64,000 nt of DNA from Pandoraea horticolens (GCF_902459555.1 NZ_CABPSM010000005.1:124001-188000); one strand, 5' to 3'; positions 43,619 through 54,692 are shown, numbered from the stretch's first letter. Numbers and translations are program-made. Notes: a model not told the origin generated them from the sequence alone.

Positions 43619-44479
43619 CTATCCGATGACCCCGTCCGCACGCCCCACGGCACCGAAACGCCACGACAACCGGTGCGCCGCCGCAATCAGCGCCTGTGCC
43701 GGTGGTGCGTCGAGCGCCGTCTCGAAACTGCCCGCCGACCCCATCAACGCGAGCACCAGGGTGACTTCCCCCGTGTGATCGAACACCGGTACCGCCACGG
43801 TATCGATGCCGGGGACCGGGTTGCTTAACGCCGTATCGAATTGCTGCTCCCGGATCGTCGTCAGCCGCGCAGCATAGTCCGGCATCGGTGTCACCGGCCG
43901 GCCTTCCGCGCCTAGCCCCGCCATGCGCACAGACTCCTGCGCGAGCAAACCGTCGAGCACCGCTGGCGGCAGGAAAGCCGCGAACGCGCGTCCGATGGCG
44001 GTGTTCACCAGCGAGAGCACCGTGCCGATGCGCAGGCTCACGTGCTGCGGGCGCATCGCCTCTTCCAGACGAACCACCGTGGGCCCGACCGGCCCCAGCA
44101 CCGCCATCGCCGCCGACAACCCGGTGGCTTGCGCAAGCGCGAGAATCTCCGGCTCGGCTTCGCCGGTCGGCGAGAGACGTTGCAGCGCCATCAATCCGAG
44201 TTCGAGACTCAACGCCCCCGCTTCGAAGTTGCCGTTCTCGTCGCGCGCGAGCAAGCCCGCACGTTGCAGGCTCACCAGATGCGGATGGGCCTTCGCCGCA
44301 GCCATGCCCGCGTCGCGCGCGAGCGCGCCCAGCGCTAGCGGGCGTCCCGCCGCAACCAACGCTTCGAGCAACGCGCCTGTGCTTTCAAGCGCCTGAATGC
44401 CGCGCTGCGGCTTCGCCGGGGTCGTCGTCACGTCGTCCGTCGTCTCACTTGTTCCTGCCCGGCTTCGCGTCGCGCTCAT
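43619..44479 (-). CDS. IclR-family transcriptional regulator (second of a tandem pair)
   Basis: This 286-residue protein has an N-terminal winged HTH (RGIQALESTGALLEALVAAGRPLALGALARDAGMAAAKAHPHLVSLQRAGLL) and the IclR effector domain (GLSAAMAVLGPVGPTVVRLEEA…VPGIDTVAVPVFDHTGEVTLVLALMG). Its ATG overlaps the stop of the preceding IclR gene by four bases. The pair is divergent from the MBL–FAD hydroxylase operon and is therefore the probable control unit for it. The HTH region is Ala-rich and less canonical than usual. Confidence 0.88.
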   Translation of the reverse strand: MSATRSRAGTSETTDDVTTTPAKPQRGIQALESTGALLEALVAAGRPLALGALARDAGMAAAKAHPHLVSLQRAGLLARDENGNFEAGALSLELGLMALQRLSPTGEAEPEILALAQATGLSAAMAVLGPVGPTVVRLEEAMRPQHVSLRIGTVLSLVNTAIGRAFAAFLPPAVLDGLLAQESVRMAGLGAEGRPVTPMPDYAARLTTIREQQFDTALSNPVPGIDTVAVPVFDHTGEVTLVLALMGSAGSFETALDAPPAQALIAAAHRLSWRFGAVGRADGVIG

Positions 44480-45297
44480 GCACTCACCTCACCGACTTCC
44501 CGATCCGCATCGACCTGCGCCGCGATAGCCCTCGCCGCCGCACGCAATTCGCTTGCCGCCGCACCTTCCCACGCCACGTCGAGCGCCGCCGTCGGCCCGA
44601 TGGCGGTGAGCGCCAGACGCAGACGTCCGCTCGCATCGAACACCGGCGCACACAAACTACTCACCGACGGACTCGGCGTGTTCACGCTGCGCGACATGCC
44701 ATGCGCACGTGTCTCTTCCAGCAACGCGTTGAACCGTTCCCGCTCAGCCGGCGTCGCCGGCATCTGTTCATGCCACGCTTGCGGCCATTGCGCCTGCGGT
44801 GTAAAGGCGCAGAACGCGCGGCCGGTCGACGTAGCCGTCAGCGACATCACCGAACCGACATGGAGATTCACGTGCAGCGGAAACGCCGCGCGTTCGAAAT
44901 GCACGACGACCGGACCTTGCGGCGCGCGAGTACAGATCGCCACACAGAAGCCGGTCTCGCGGGCCAGCGCGATCACGCGAGGCACGGCAGCGCGATAAGC
45001 CGGATCGTTTTCAAGATGCAACAACGAGAGACGCAACGTCATGGGACCCGGCGCGTAGTCACCCGACATCGGGTCACGCTTGAGCAAACCCAGTCGTATG
45101 AGGCTCACTAGATACGGGTGCGCCTGAGCAGGCGGCAGCCCGGCGAGCGCGGCGAGATCGCCCGGCCCCAGCGGGCGGCGAGCCTGCGCCAGCGCCTGGA
45201 GCACGCGCGCGGCCACGTCCACGCTTTGCACGCCACGCGAGGCTCGGCCGGGCTGGCCGCTCGCGCCGGCGGCACCGTCCATCGGAATTGGGTTCAT
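44476..45297 (-). CDS. IclR-family transcriptional regulator (first of a tandem pair)
   Basis: This 273-residue IclR protein has an HTH (RGVQSVDVAARVLQALAQARRPLGPGDLAALAGLPPAQAHPYLVSLIRLGLL) followed by the GAF-like effector domain with TGFCVAICTRAPQGPVVVHFERA and SVSSLCAPVFDASGRLRLALTAIG. It is translated just before and coupled to a second IclR protein of the same organisation, which suggests a gene duplication and possibly a heteromeric regulator. The 243-bp divergent intergenic region holds a perfect IclR-like palindrome overlapping the target promoter. Confidence 0.9.
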   Translation of the reverse strand: MNPIPMDGAAGASGQPGRASRGVQSVDVAARVLQALAQARRPLGPGDLAALAGLPPAQAHPYLVSLIRLGLLKRDPMSGDYAPGPMTLRLSLLHLENDPAYRAAVPRVIALARETGFCVAICTRAPQGPVVVHFERAAFPLHVNLHVGSVMSLTATSTGRAFCAFTPQAQWPQAWHEQMPATPAERERFNALLEETRAHGMSRSVNTPSPSVSSLCAPVFDASGRLRLALTAIGPTAALDVAWEGAAASELRAAARAIAAQVDADREVGEVSA

Positions 45298-45452
45298 GCA
45301 GTCATGGGAGCCAGGCTCCCCAAGAAAAATGGCCTAGATTCTAAACAAGTCGGCGTCCGTTGCTTCAATCTTCCCTGCTATGCCACAGGGTTAACCCGGA
45401 ACGAAAACGCCTTCAGATCGCCAACGCCACAACATTAGCAAATAACAATCAC

Positions 45453-45469
45453 ATTTGTCATTGACAAAT
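45453..45469. promoter_or_regulatory. Perfect palindrome overlapping the MBL operon -35
   Basis: ATTTGTCA-T-TGACAAAT has 8-bp perfect arms and a one-base centre. Its right arm includes the TTGACA -35 hexamer (45461–45466). Protein binding here would block the promoter. The tandem IclR proteins encoded on the other side are the obvious candidates. Confidence 0.65.
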
Positions 45470-45490
45470 ATTCTGAGCGTTTCGTAAGAT
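45461..45490 (+). promoter_or_regulatory. Predicted sigma-70 promoter of the MBL–FAD hydroxylase operon
   Basis: A consensus -35 TTGACA (45461–45466), an 18-bp spacer and -10 TAAGAT (45485–45490) lie about 50 bp before the MBL start codon. They stand in a locally AT-rich stretch. Confidence 0.6.
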
Positions 45491-45540
45491 GCCCTCATCA
45501 TCCGCACCATCCCCGCAGACGAGATAAGAGAGAGACAAGC

Positions 45541-46500
45541 ATGGCCAAAGCATTCGCCTCGCAAGCTGACCTGGAAGCCAAGAAGGTCACGTTCACCCAA
45601 CTGTCGGAAAACACTTGGGCCTATACGGCCGAGGGCGACCCGAACTCCGGCGTCATCATCGGCGACGACGGCGTGATGATCGTCGACACGACGGCCACGC
45701 CCGCCATGGCGCAGGATCTGATCGCGAAGATCCGCACGGTCACCGACAAACCGATCAAGTACGTGGTGCTCTCGCACTACCACGCCGTGCGCGTGCTCGG
45801 CGCATCGGCCTACTTCGCCGAAGGCGCTCAGCAGATCATCGCTAGCCGCGGCACGTACGAGATGATCGTCGAACGTGGCGAAGCCGACATGAAGTCGGAG
45901 ATCGAGCGCTTTCCGCGCCTGTTCGCCGGTGTCGAGACGGTGCCCGGCCTCACGTGGCCGACACTCGTCTTCGAGAAGGAAATCACGCTCTTCCTCGGCA
46001 AGCTCGAAGTGAAGATCGCGCACCTGGGTTCGGGTCACACCAAGGGCGACACCGTCGTGTGGCTGCCGTCGCAAAAGGTGCTGTTCTCGGGCGACCTGGT
46101 CGAGTACGACGCCGCCTGCTACACCGGCGACGCGCAACTCGCCGAATGGCCGGCCACGCTCGATGCGCTGGCCGCGCTCGGAGCCGAGAAGCTCGTGCCG
46201 GGCCGTGGCCCCGCGCTGACCACGCCCGAGGAAGTGGCCAAGGGCCTCGCCTACACGAAAGACTTCGTGACGACGCTGTTCGAAGCGGGTAAGCAAGCGG
46301 TCGAGCAAAAGCTCGACCTCAAGGGCGCGATGGCGCTCACGCGCAGCCAGATGGATCCGAAGTTCGGCCATGTGTTCATCTACGAACACTGCCTGCCGTT
46401 CGATGTGACCCGCGCGTTCGACGAAGCGAGCGGCATCACGCATCCGCGCATCTGGACGGCGCAGCGCGACAAGGAAATGTGGGCCGCATTGCAAAACTGA
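45541..46500 (+). CDS. MBL-fold metallo-hydrolase-like protein with altered metal motif
   Basis: This is a 319-residue metallo-beta-lactamase-fold protein. The fold is clear (GVIIGDDGVMIVDTTAT…VVLSHYHAVRVLGAS…HLGSGHTKGDTVVWLPSQKVLFSGDLV). However, the zinc motif HxHxDH reads H79-Y-H81-A-V83-R84, lacking the Asp and final His of metal site 2. It may bind one metal or none and act differently from standard hydrolases. It heads a three-gene operon with an FAD aromatic hydroxylase and a DUF2783 protein. The ATG follows GAGAGAGAC. Whether it opens lactones or thioesters in the pathway is inference only. Confidence 0.87.
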   Translation: MAKAFASQADLEAKKVTFTQLSENTWAYTAEGDPNSGVIIGDDGVMIVDTTATPAMAQDLIAKIRTVTDKPIKYVVLSHYHAVRVLGASAYFAEGAQQIIASRGTYEMIVERGEADMKSEIERFPRLFAGVETVPGLTWPTLVFEKEITLFLGKLEVKIAHLGSGHTKGDTVVWLPSQKVLFSGDLVEYDAACYTGDAQLAEWPATLDALAALGAEKLVPGRGPALTTPEEVAKGLAYTKDFVTTLFEAGKQAVEQKLDLKGAMALTRSQMDPKFGHVFIYEHCLPFDVTRAFDEASGITHPRIWTAQRDKEMWAALQN

Positions 46501-46612
46501 GTTCGATCCCGGCGCGACCTCGGTGAGCGCGCCGGCAGCAAAAGCGAAAAGTAAAAAACGGCACCCGCCGACGCATGTGCGCCGGTGCGGTGCCGACGAT
46601 GGAGACATTTGC

Positions 46613-48346
46613 ATGAGCAGCATCGATTACCAGCGGCTGACGTTCGAATACCAGCCGTGCGCAGAACAATCCGGCAACGTCGCGCCCGAGACGCATCCGG
46701 TCATCGTGGTCGGCGCAGGTCCGGTGGGACTGGCGACCGCCATCGATCTCGCGCAGCAAGGCGTATCCGTGATCGTCCTCGACGACGACTGCACGCTCTC
46801 GGCCGGCTCGCGCGCCATCTGCTTCGCCAAGCGCACGCTCGATATCTTCGATCGTCTCGGCTGCGGTGAGCGCATGGTGCAAAAGGGCGTGTGCTGGAAC
46901 GTCGGTCGCGTGTTCCTGCGCGATCAGGAGGTCTACAACTTCGACTTGCTGCCCGAGGCAGGACACCATCGTCCGGCGTTCATCAATCTCCAGCAGTATT
47001 ACGTCGAAGGCTATCTGTTCGAGCGCGCGCGCGAACTGCCAAACATCGACATCCGTTGGAAGAGCAAGGTTGTCGGACTCGCGCAGCAGGGCACGCCGGG
47101 CACGCCCGATGCGAGCGTCACGCTCACGGTCGAGACACCCGGCGGGGAGTATCAAACGTGCGCCCGCTATGTCGTGGCCGCCGATGGGGCTCGCAGTCCC
47201 TTGCGCAAGTTGATCGGTGTGGACAGCCACGGCCGCACGTTCAAGGATCGCTTCCTGATCGCCGACGTCAAGATGAGCGCAGACTTCCCTGCGGAGCGCT
47301 GGTTCTGGTTCGACCCACCCTTCCACCCGAATCAGTCCGTGTTGCTGCATCGCCAGCCCGATGACGTGTGGCGCATCGATTTCCAATTAGGATGGGACGC
47401 TGATCCCGCGCTCGAGAAGACTCCCGAGCGAGTGATCCCGCGAGTGCAGGCCCTGCTTGGCCCGGACGCGAAGTTCACGCTGGAGTGGGTCAGCGTCTAT
47501 ACCTTCTCTTGTCTGCGCATGGACGACTTCCGTCATGGCCATGTGCTGTTTGCCGGCGACGCGGCACACGGGGTGTCGCCATTCGGCGCGCGCGGCGCGA
47601 ATAGCGGCGTGCAGGATGCCGAGAACCTCGCATGGAAACTCGCGTTGGTGCTCGCCGGTCATGCCCCCGATACGCTGCTCGATACCTACGCCCGGGAGCG
47701 CGAATTCGCCGCCGACGAGAACATTCGCAATTCCACTCGCTCGACGGATTTCATCACGCCCAAGAGCCCTGTCTCGCGCGTCTTCCGCGATGCTGTGCTG
47801 ACCCTGGCCCGCGACCATGCGTTTGCGCGACAGTTGGTCAACAGCGGACGGCTGTCGGTGCCTGCGGTACTCCACGAGTCGACACTCAACACGGCAGAGC
47901 AAGATACGTTCGCCGGACGCATGGTGCCGGGTGCAGCTTGCGTCGATGCACCGCTCACTCGTCAAGGGCAGGACGGTTGGTTGCTGCCGCGTCTGGGCGG
48001 ACGTTTCGTCGCACTCGTGTTCGGGGCGCCGGGCTCGCTCGACGCCGCGTCTCTCGCGGCCCTCGATGCCCTTGCGAACGACAGCGTGCCGGTCGTGCCG
48101 GTGTTCGTGACGCCCGATGCCGAGGTCGCACAGGATGCGCACCACGCACACAGTGTCTGGCACGACGTACAAGGTCTCGCCGCCCAACGGTACGACGCCG
48201 CACCGGGCACGGTGTATCTGATTCGTCCGGATCAACATGTGTGCGCACGCTGGCGCACCGTCGACGCCACGGCGATTGCCGCCGCGCGCGAGCGCGCCCT
48301 CGGCCGAACGGCACCGGAAGTCGCGCCGATGCAATGTGCGGCCTGA
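46613..48346 (+). CDS. FAD-dependent aromatic hydroxylase (PheA/TfdB/MhpA family)
   Basis: This is a 577-residue class A flavoprotein monooxygenase. FAD motifs are PVIVVGAGPVGLATAIDLAQQG (GxGxxG, near residue 30), the DG segment VAADGARSPLRK, and VLFAGDAAHGVSPFGARGANSGVQDAENLAWKLALVL (GD motif). A C-terminal thioredoxin-like domain follows, as in phenol hydroxylase and MhpA. It adds an ortho hydroxyl to a phenolic acid with NAD(P)H and O2. ATG 46613 has GGAGA before it. It is the middle gene of the MBL/FAD/DUF2783 operon, 112 bp after the MBL gene. The exact aromatic substrate is unknown. Confidence 0.9.
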   Translation: MSSIDYQRLTFEYQPCAEQSGNVAPETHPVIVVGAGPVGLATAIDLAQQGVSVIVLDDDCTLSAGSRAICFAKRTLDIFDRLGCGERMVQKGVCWNVGRVFLRDQEVYNFDLLPEAGHHRPAFINLQQYYVEGYLFERARELPNIDIRWKSKVVGLAQQGTPGTPDASVTLTVETPGGEYQTCARYVVAADGARSPLRKLIGVDSHGRTFKDRFLIADVKMSADFPAERWFWFDPPFHPNQSVLLHRQPDDVWRIDFQLGWDADPALEKTPERVIPRVQALLGPDAKFTLEWVSVYTFSCLRMDDFRHGHVLFAGDAAHGVSPFGARGANSGVQDAENLAWKLALVLAGHAPDTLLDTYAREREFAADENIRNSTRSTDFITPKSPVSRVFRDAVLTLARDHAFARQLVNSGRLSVPAVLHESTLNTAEQDTFAGRMVPGAACVDAPLTRQGQDGWLLPRLGGRFVALVFGAPGSLDAASLAALDALANDSVPVVPVFVTPDAEVAQDAHHAHSVWHDVQGLAAQRYDAAPGTVYLIRPDQHVCARWRTVDATAIAAARERALGRTAPEVAPMQCAA

Positions 48347-48413
48347 CGTCACCGCGACCGATCCCATCGATCGACGTTCAGACCCCACCGATTTCGTAGG
48401 AAGGAGACACTTC

Positions 48414-48623
48414 ATGGCACTCGATACACAACCGCGTCTGACACGTCCAGACGATTTCTACGAAGCCTTGATCGACATGCATCGCGACCTCGACGAGACA
48501 CAGAGTCAGGCCGCCAACGCGCAACTGATTCTGTTGCTCGCCAACCAGATCGGCGATCACGACACGCTGCTCTCGGCGCTTCGTCTCGCACGCGCGGGCG
48601 CACTGGGCAACGCGGCGCGCTGA
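48414..48623 (+). CDS. DUF2783 small protein
   Basis: This 69-residue protein starts MALDTQPRLTRPDDFYEALI and contains the family's helical core DMHRDLDETQSQAANAQLILLLANQIGDHDTLLSALRLAR. It has no cysteine or metal site. The start is fixed by a strong AAGGAG eight bases upstream. DUF2783 genes are found repeatedly beside FAD-dependent aromatic hydroxylases, suggesting an accessory subunit or chaperone for that enzyme. A clear rho-independent terminator follows, so it ends the operon. Confidence 0.85.
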   Translation: MALDTQPRLTRPDDFYEALIDMHRDLDETQSQAANAQLILLLANQIGDHDTLLSALRLARAGALGNAAR

Positions 48624-48663
48624 TCGCCGGGCAGCCTTTCCTGCGTCACGCACCCTAACGAAA

Positions 48664-48698
48664 GCGGGGCGCCCGATCACCAGGCGCCCCGCATTTTT
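48664..48698 (+). terminator. Rho-independent terminator of the MBL–hydroxylase–DUF2783 operon
   Basis: The stem GCGGGGCGCC / GGCGCCCCGC (10 bp, 9-nt loop) is followed by ATTTTT, forty bases after the DUF2783 stop and before the convergent IclR gene. Confidence 0.85.
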
Positions 48699-48745
48699 AG
48701 TGTGACGTGTTCTTGTCTTGTATCGCGTGCCGGCGCCTGCCGGCG

Positions 48746-49546
48746 TTACACCACCACCATCTGTGAAATCTTCTGCGCCGCCTGCAGAAGGGGCGCGAGG
48801 AACTTCGCTTCCATCTCCGCGGCCGACGTCCGGTTGGCCTGACCGCTGACGTTCATCGCCGCAATCACCTGCCCCGCGCGATTACGGATCGGTGCGGCAA
48901 TCGAAATCATCCCCTCTTCCAGTTCCTGATCGACCAGCGCCCATCCCTTGGCGCGCACGTCGAGAATCCGTTCGCGCAGCGTGTCGATGTCCGTCACCGT
49001 GCGGCGAGTGTGCTGGCGAATGTCGGCGCGGCGCAACGCGGCGTCGAGTTCGTCGTCAGGCAACGCCGAGAGCATGACGCGCCCCATCGACGTGCACCAC
49101 GCCGGCAGGCGGCTGCCGATCGACAGGTTGATCGACATGACCTTGCGCACCGGCACGCGCAGCACGTAGACGATGTCGTCACCGTCGAGCACCGAGGCGG
49201 AACTGCTCTCCTGCACCTGCTGCACGAGCGCCTCCATGAACGGCTCGGCAAGATTCCACAGCGGCATCGATGTCAGATAGGAAAAACCGAGGTCGAGAAT
49301 TCGCGGAGTGAGCCGGAACAGCCGCCCCTCACTTCGTACGTAGCCCAGCGCCTCGAGCGTGAGCAGAATGCGGCGGGCCCCGGCACGCGTCAACCCGGAG
49401 GCTTGCGCCACTTCCGAGAGTGTCTGCGCGGGGCGCGCGGCGTTGAACACCTTGACGACCGCCAGCCCGCGCGCGAACGACTGCACATAGGAGTCGCCCG
49501 GCTTCTTGTCAGTCGGTTCGGTTGCGTCGTTCGGCACAGGTGTCAT
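48746..49546 (-). CDS. IclR-family regulator, PcaR/PobR-like
   Basis: This is a 266-residue IclR protein of the PcaR/PcaU/PobR subgroup. The start SYVQSFARGLAVVKVFNAARPAQTLSEVAQASGLTRAGARRILLTLEALGYV is the typical HTH, with SFARGLAV a subgroup hallmark. The effector domain contains SRLPAWCTSMGRVMLSALPDDEL and GWALVDQELEEGMISIAAPIRN. ATG 49546 gives the expected N-terminus; the extension upstream lies in the operator region. It is divergent from pcaIJF and presumably activates those genes with beta-ketoadipate as inducer, as PcaR does in pseudomonads. A perfect 36-bp palindrome lies between them. Confidence 0.9.
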   Translation of the reverse strand: MTPVPNDATEPTDKKPGDSYVQSFARGLAVVKVFNAARPAQTLSEVAQASGLTRAGARRILLTLEALGYVRSEGRLFRLTPRILDLGFSYLTSMPLWNLAEPFMEALVQQVQESSSASVLDGDDIVYVLRVPVRKVMSINLSIGSRLPAWCTSMGRVMLSALPDDELDAALRRADIRQHTRRTVTDIDTLRERILDVRAKGWALVDQELEEGMISIAAPIRNRAGQVIAAMNVSGQANRTSAAEMEAKFLAPLLQAAQKISQMVVV

Positions 49547-49849
49547 GTAGGTGGGGATCGGGTGTCTTCGCGTGAACGGCAAGCGTAATGGATTTGCGTC
49601 ACGTGTTCCACCGCGCGATACGCACCACTTCATGCCCGGTGTCACGACGGCATGGCCCCGTCTCAGGCGGGCACTCGCTTGACGCCCGACACGGGAAGGC
49701 TTAGGCTGTTCTTATAGCGAATATTTGTTCGCTATAAGAACATTGTGAACCAGACGAGGCCATTGGACAAGAGGTCATCGCCGGGAGACACCCAACCGGG
49801 GCAAGGGGCGCGAGCCCGTCAGCCCGATGGAACTGCCCAGGAGGCACGT
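49547..49849. other. Divergent control region between the PcaR-like gene and pcaI
   Basis: This is a 303-bp gene-free stretch containing the 36-bp palindrome at 49707–49742 and the pcaI ribosome site. The segment 49560–49690 shows nothing else recognisable. Confidence 0.6.
49707..49742. promoter_or_regulatory. Perfect 15+15 bp inverted repeat, probable IclR (PcaR-like) operator
   Basis: The arms TGTTCTTATAGCGAA (49707–49721) and TTCGCTATAAGAACA (49728–49742) are perfect reverse complements around TATTTG. The right half, with the preceding G, contains GTTCGCTATAAGAAC, itself flanked by GTTC and GAAC, like the half-sites used by PcaR/PcaU-type proteins. The TATAAG in each arm could double as a -10 element for each divergent gene. 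Confidence 0.75.
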
Positions 49850-50527
49850 GTGATCAACAAGATTTACGACTCGCTCGCCAGCGCGGTCGCCGGCGTTCAC
49901 GACGGCGCGACGATCATGATTGGCGGCTTCGGCAACGCCGGGATGCCCTCGGCGCTCATCGACGCCCTGATCGATCAGGGCGCGCGCGATCTGACCATCG
50001 TCAACAACAATGCCGGCAACGGCGAGACGGGGCTCGCCGCCCTGCTTAAAGCCGGGCGCGTACGCAAGATCATTTGCTCGTTCCCGCGTCAGACCGACTC
50101 GCAGGTGTTCGACGCGCTCTATCGCGCGGGCAAGATCGAACTGGAACTGGTGCCGCAGGGTAATCTCGCCGAGCGCATTCGTGCCGCTGGCGCGGGCATC
50201 GGCGGCTTCTTCACGCCCACCGGCTACGGCACGCTGCTCGCCGAAGGCAAGGAAACGCGCGTGATCGACGGCAAGCCGTACGTGTTCGAACTGCCGATCC
50301 ATGCCGACTTCGCCCTCATCAAGGCGCTCAAGGGCGACCGCTGGGGCAACCTCGTGTACCGCAAGACCGCCCGCAACTTCGGCCCGATCATGGCCACGGC
50401 GGCGAAGTGCGCCATCGTTCAGGTGAACGAAATCGTCGAGCTGGGCGACCTCGATCCGGAAGCCGTGGTCACGCCCGGCATTTTCGTTCAACGCGTCGTC
50501 GCGGTGCCGAGCGCCGCACACGCCTGA
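49850..50527 (+). CDS. pcaI: 3-oxoadipate CoA-transferase subunit A
   Basis: This is a 225-residue alpha subunit of the succinyl-CoA:3-oxoadipate CoA-transferase. The CoA-binding glycine loop is IMIGGFGNAGMPSALIDAL, and GNLAERIRAAGAGIGGFFTPTGYGT is a conserved block of family I CoA-transferases. The start is a GTG at 49850 with AGGAGG just upstream; the frame upstream to 49745 lies in the operator region. The protein pairs with PcaJ to activate beta-ketoadipate in the last steps of protocatechuate/catechol breakdown. The next gene starts 25 bp downstream. Confidence 0.94.
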   Translation: MINKIYDSLASAVAGVHDGATIMIGGFGNAGMPSALIDALIDQGARDLTIVNNNAGNGETGLAALLKAGRVRKIICSFPRQTDSQVFDALYRAGKIELELVPQGNLAERIRAAGAGIGGFFTPTGYGTLLAEGKETRVIDGKPYVFELPIHADFALIKALKGDRWGNLVYRKTARNFGPIMATAAKCAIVQVNEIVELGDLDPEAVVTPGIFVQRVVAVPSAAHA

Positions 50528-50552
50528 TCCCCATCTGATTTCGGAGCACGAC

Positions 50553-51203
50553 ATGAACCGACTGACCCGCGACCAGATGGCCGCCCGCGTCGCCCAGGAT
50601 ATTCCCGACGGCGCTTATGTGAACCTCGGCATCGGTCTGCCGACGGCCGTGGCCAATCACTTGCCCGCTGAAAAGGAGATCATTCTCCAGAGCGAAAACG
50701 GCGTGATCGGCATGGGCCCGGCCCCCGCGAAGGGCGAAGAGGACGAAGACCTCATCAACGCCGGCAAGCAACCCGTCACGCTCAAGCCGGGCGGCGCCTT
50801 CTTCCATCACGCCGATTCGTTCGCGATGATGCGCGGTGGCCACCTGGACTTCTGCGTGCTGGGCGCCTTCCAGGTCTCGACCACGGGCGACCTCGCCAAC
50901 TGGCACACCGACGCGCCCGACGCCATCCCGGCCGTAGGCGGCGCGATGGATCTCGCAAGCGGCGCCAAGCAAGTGTTCGTGATGATGGAACACCAGACCA
51001 AGCAGGGCGAGAGCAAGATCGTCGAGCAGTGCACGTATCCGCTCACCGGGGTGGGCTGCGTCACACGTATCTACACCGATCTGGCCGTGCTCGATGTCAC
51101 GCCCGAAGGCCTGCGCGTGATCGACATGGTCGACGGCCTCTCGTTCGACGAACTACAACGCCTGACCGGTGTGGCGCTGCTGCCGTCGCCGGCCGTGGTC
51201 TAA
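50553..51203 (+). CDS. pcaJ: 3-oxoadipate CoA-transferase subunit B
   Basis: This is a 216-residue beta subunit. The catalytic Glu48 lies in the SENG motif (ILQSENGVIGMGP), which forms the covalent CoA thioester. VNLGIGLPTAVANHL and GVGCVTRIYTDLAVLDV are family blocks. It is encoded directly after pcaI with a good ribosome site (GGAG before the ATG) and forms the active alpha2beta2 enzyme with it. The ORF length is normal. pcaF follows after 60 bp. Confidence 0.95.
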   Translation: MNRLTRDQMAARVAQDIPDGAYVNLGIGLPTAVANHLPAEKEIILQSENGVIGMGPAPAKGEEDEDLINAGKQPVTLKPGGAFFHHADSFAMMRGGHLDFCVLGAFQVSTTGDLANWHTDAPDAIPAVGGAMDLASGAKQVFVMMEHQTKQGESKIVEQCTYPLTGVGCVTRIYTDLAVLDVTPEGLRVIDMVDGLSFDELQRLTGVALLPSPAVV

Positions 51204-51263
51204 GACACCATCGCCGGGACATCATCGAATGTGACCCGGCGATTTTCATTGTGAGGTAGACAA

Positions 51264-52466
<1,203 letters not shown>

Positions 52467-52476
52467 TCCCACTGCC

Positions 52477-52500
52477 CCGCCGGTATTTTCAGGCCGGCGG
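52477..52500 (+). terminator. Hairpin downstream of pcaF
   Basis: CCGCCGG / CCGGCGG (7 bp, loop TATTTTCAGG) begins 11 bp after the pcaF stop. It probably ends the pcaIJF transcript, though no U-tract follows. Confidence 0.5.
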
Positions 52501-52641
52501 CGGTCGGGCGGGACTGGGTAAGTTCCGCGACGCCGCACCGGGGTCCCGTGGGCACGATCAGTGCCGGGCGGGACCCGTCTGCCCCCGTCTCTCCTTCTAT
52601 CCTTCCGTCCTTCGTGTTGTTCCGCTAGTGCCGCCGGCCGT

Positions 52642-54441
<1,800 letters not shown>

Positions 54442-54488
54442 TTAGGTCGGCGTAACTGGGGAAAATCAGCGGTGCTTCAGTGAGGAAT

Positions 54489-54575
54489 TCAGACGATGCA
54501 CGCGCGCAGCAACGGACCAAGCCCGGTGGAGCGGGCTAGTAGTCGTAGCGAGAGGGAGAATTGCGCGGTGATCAT
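54489..54575 (-). CDS. leuL: leu leader peptide (28 residues, 7 leucines)
   Basis: This short ORF starts at ATG 54575 (MITAQFSLSLRLLARS…) and ends at TGA 54489–54491. Seven of 28 residues are Leu. Four of them cluster as CTC, CTA, CTA, CTA within six codons, CTA being a rare codon in this GC-rich genome. The codon cluster sits immediately before segment 1 of the attenuator, as required for ribosome stalling under leucine or Leu-tRNA shortage to raise leuA transcription. An in-frame ATG at 54584 is an alternative start. No strong ribosome site is seen. Confidence 0.65.
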   Translation of the reverse strand: MITAQFSLSLRLLARSTGLGPLLRACIV

Positions 54576-54582
54576 GTGACGC

Positions 54583-54612
54583 ATGAGATCACAGATTTTC
54601 CAACGCTGTCAA
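54583..54612 (-). promoter_or_regulatory. Predicted leuL–leuA promoter
   Basis: On the minus strand a consensus -35 TTGACA (54607–54612) is followed by 18 bp and -10 TCTCAT (54583–54588, 4 of 6). Transcription would then begin only a few bases before, or at, the leader ATG 54575, so the leader may be nearly leaderless. Confidence 0.45.
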
Positions 54613-54692
54613 CCATGACGTGCCACCTCGCAAGGTTCCCATGATGGGTGACGCGAGTTATCGCGCGACGGGGTTTCCCTTCCACCGGCAAC

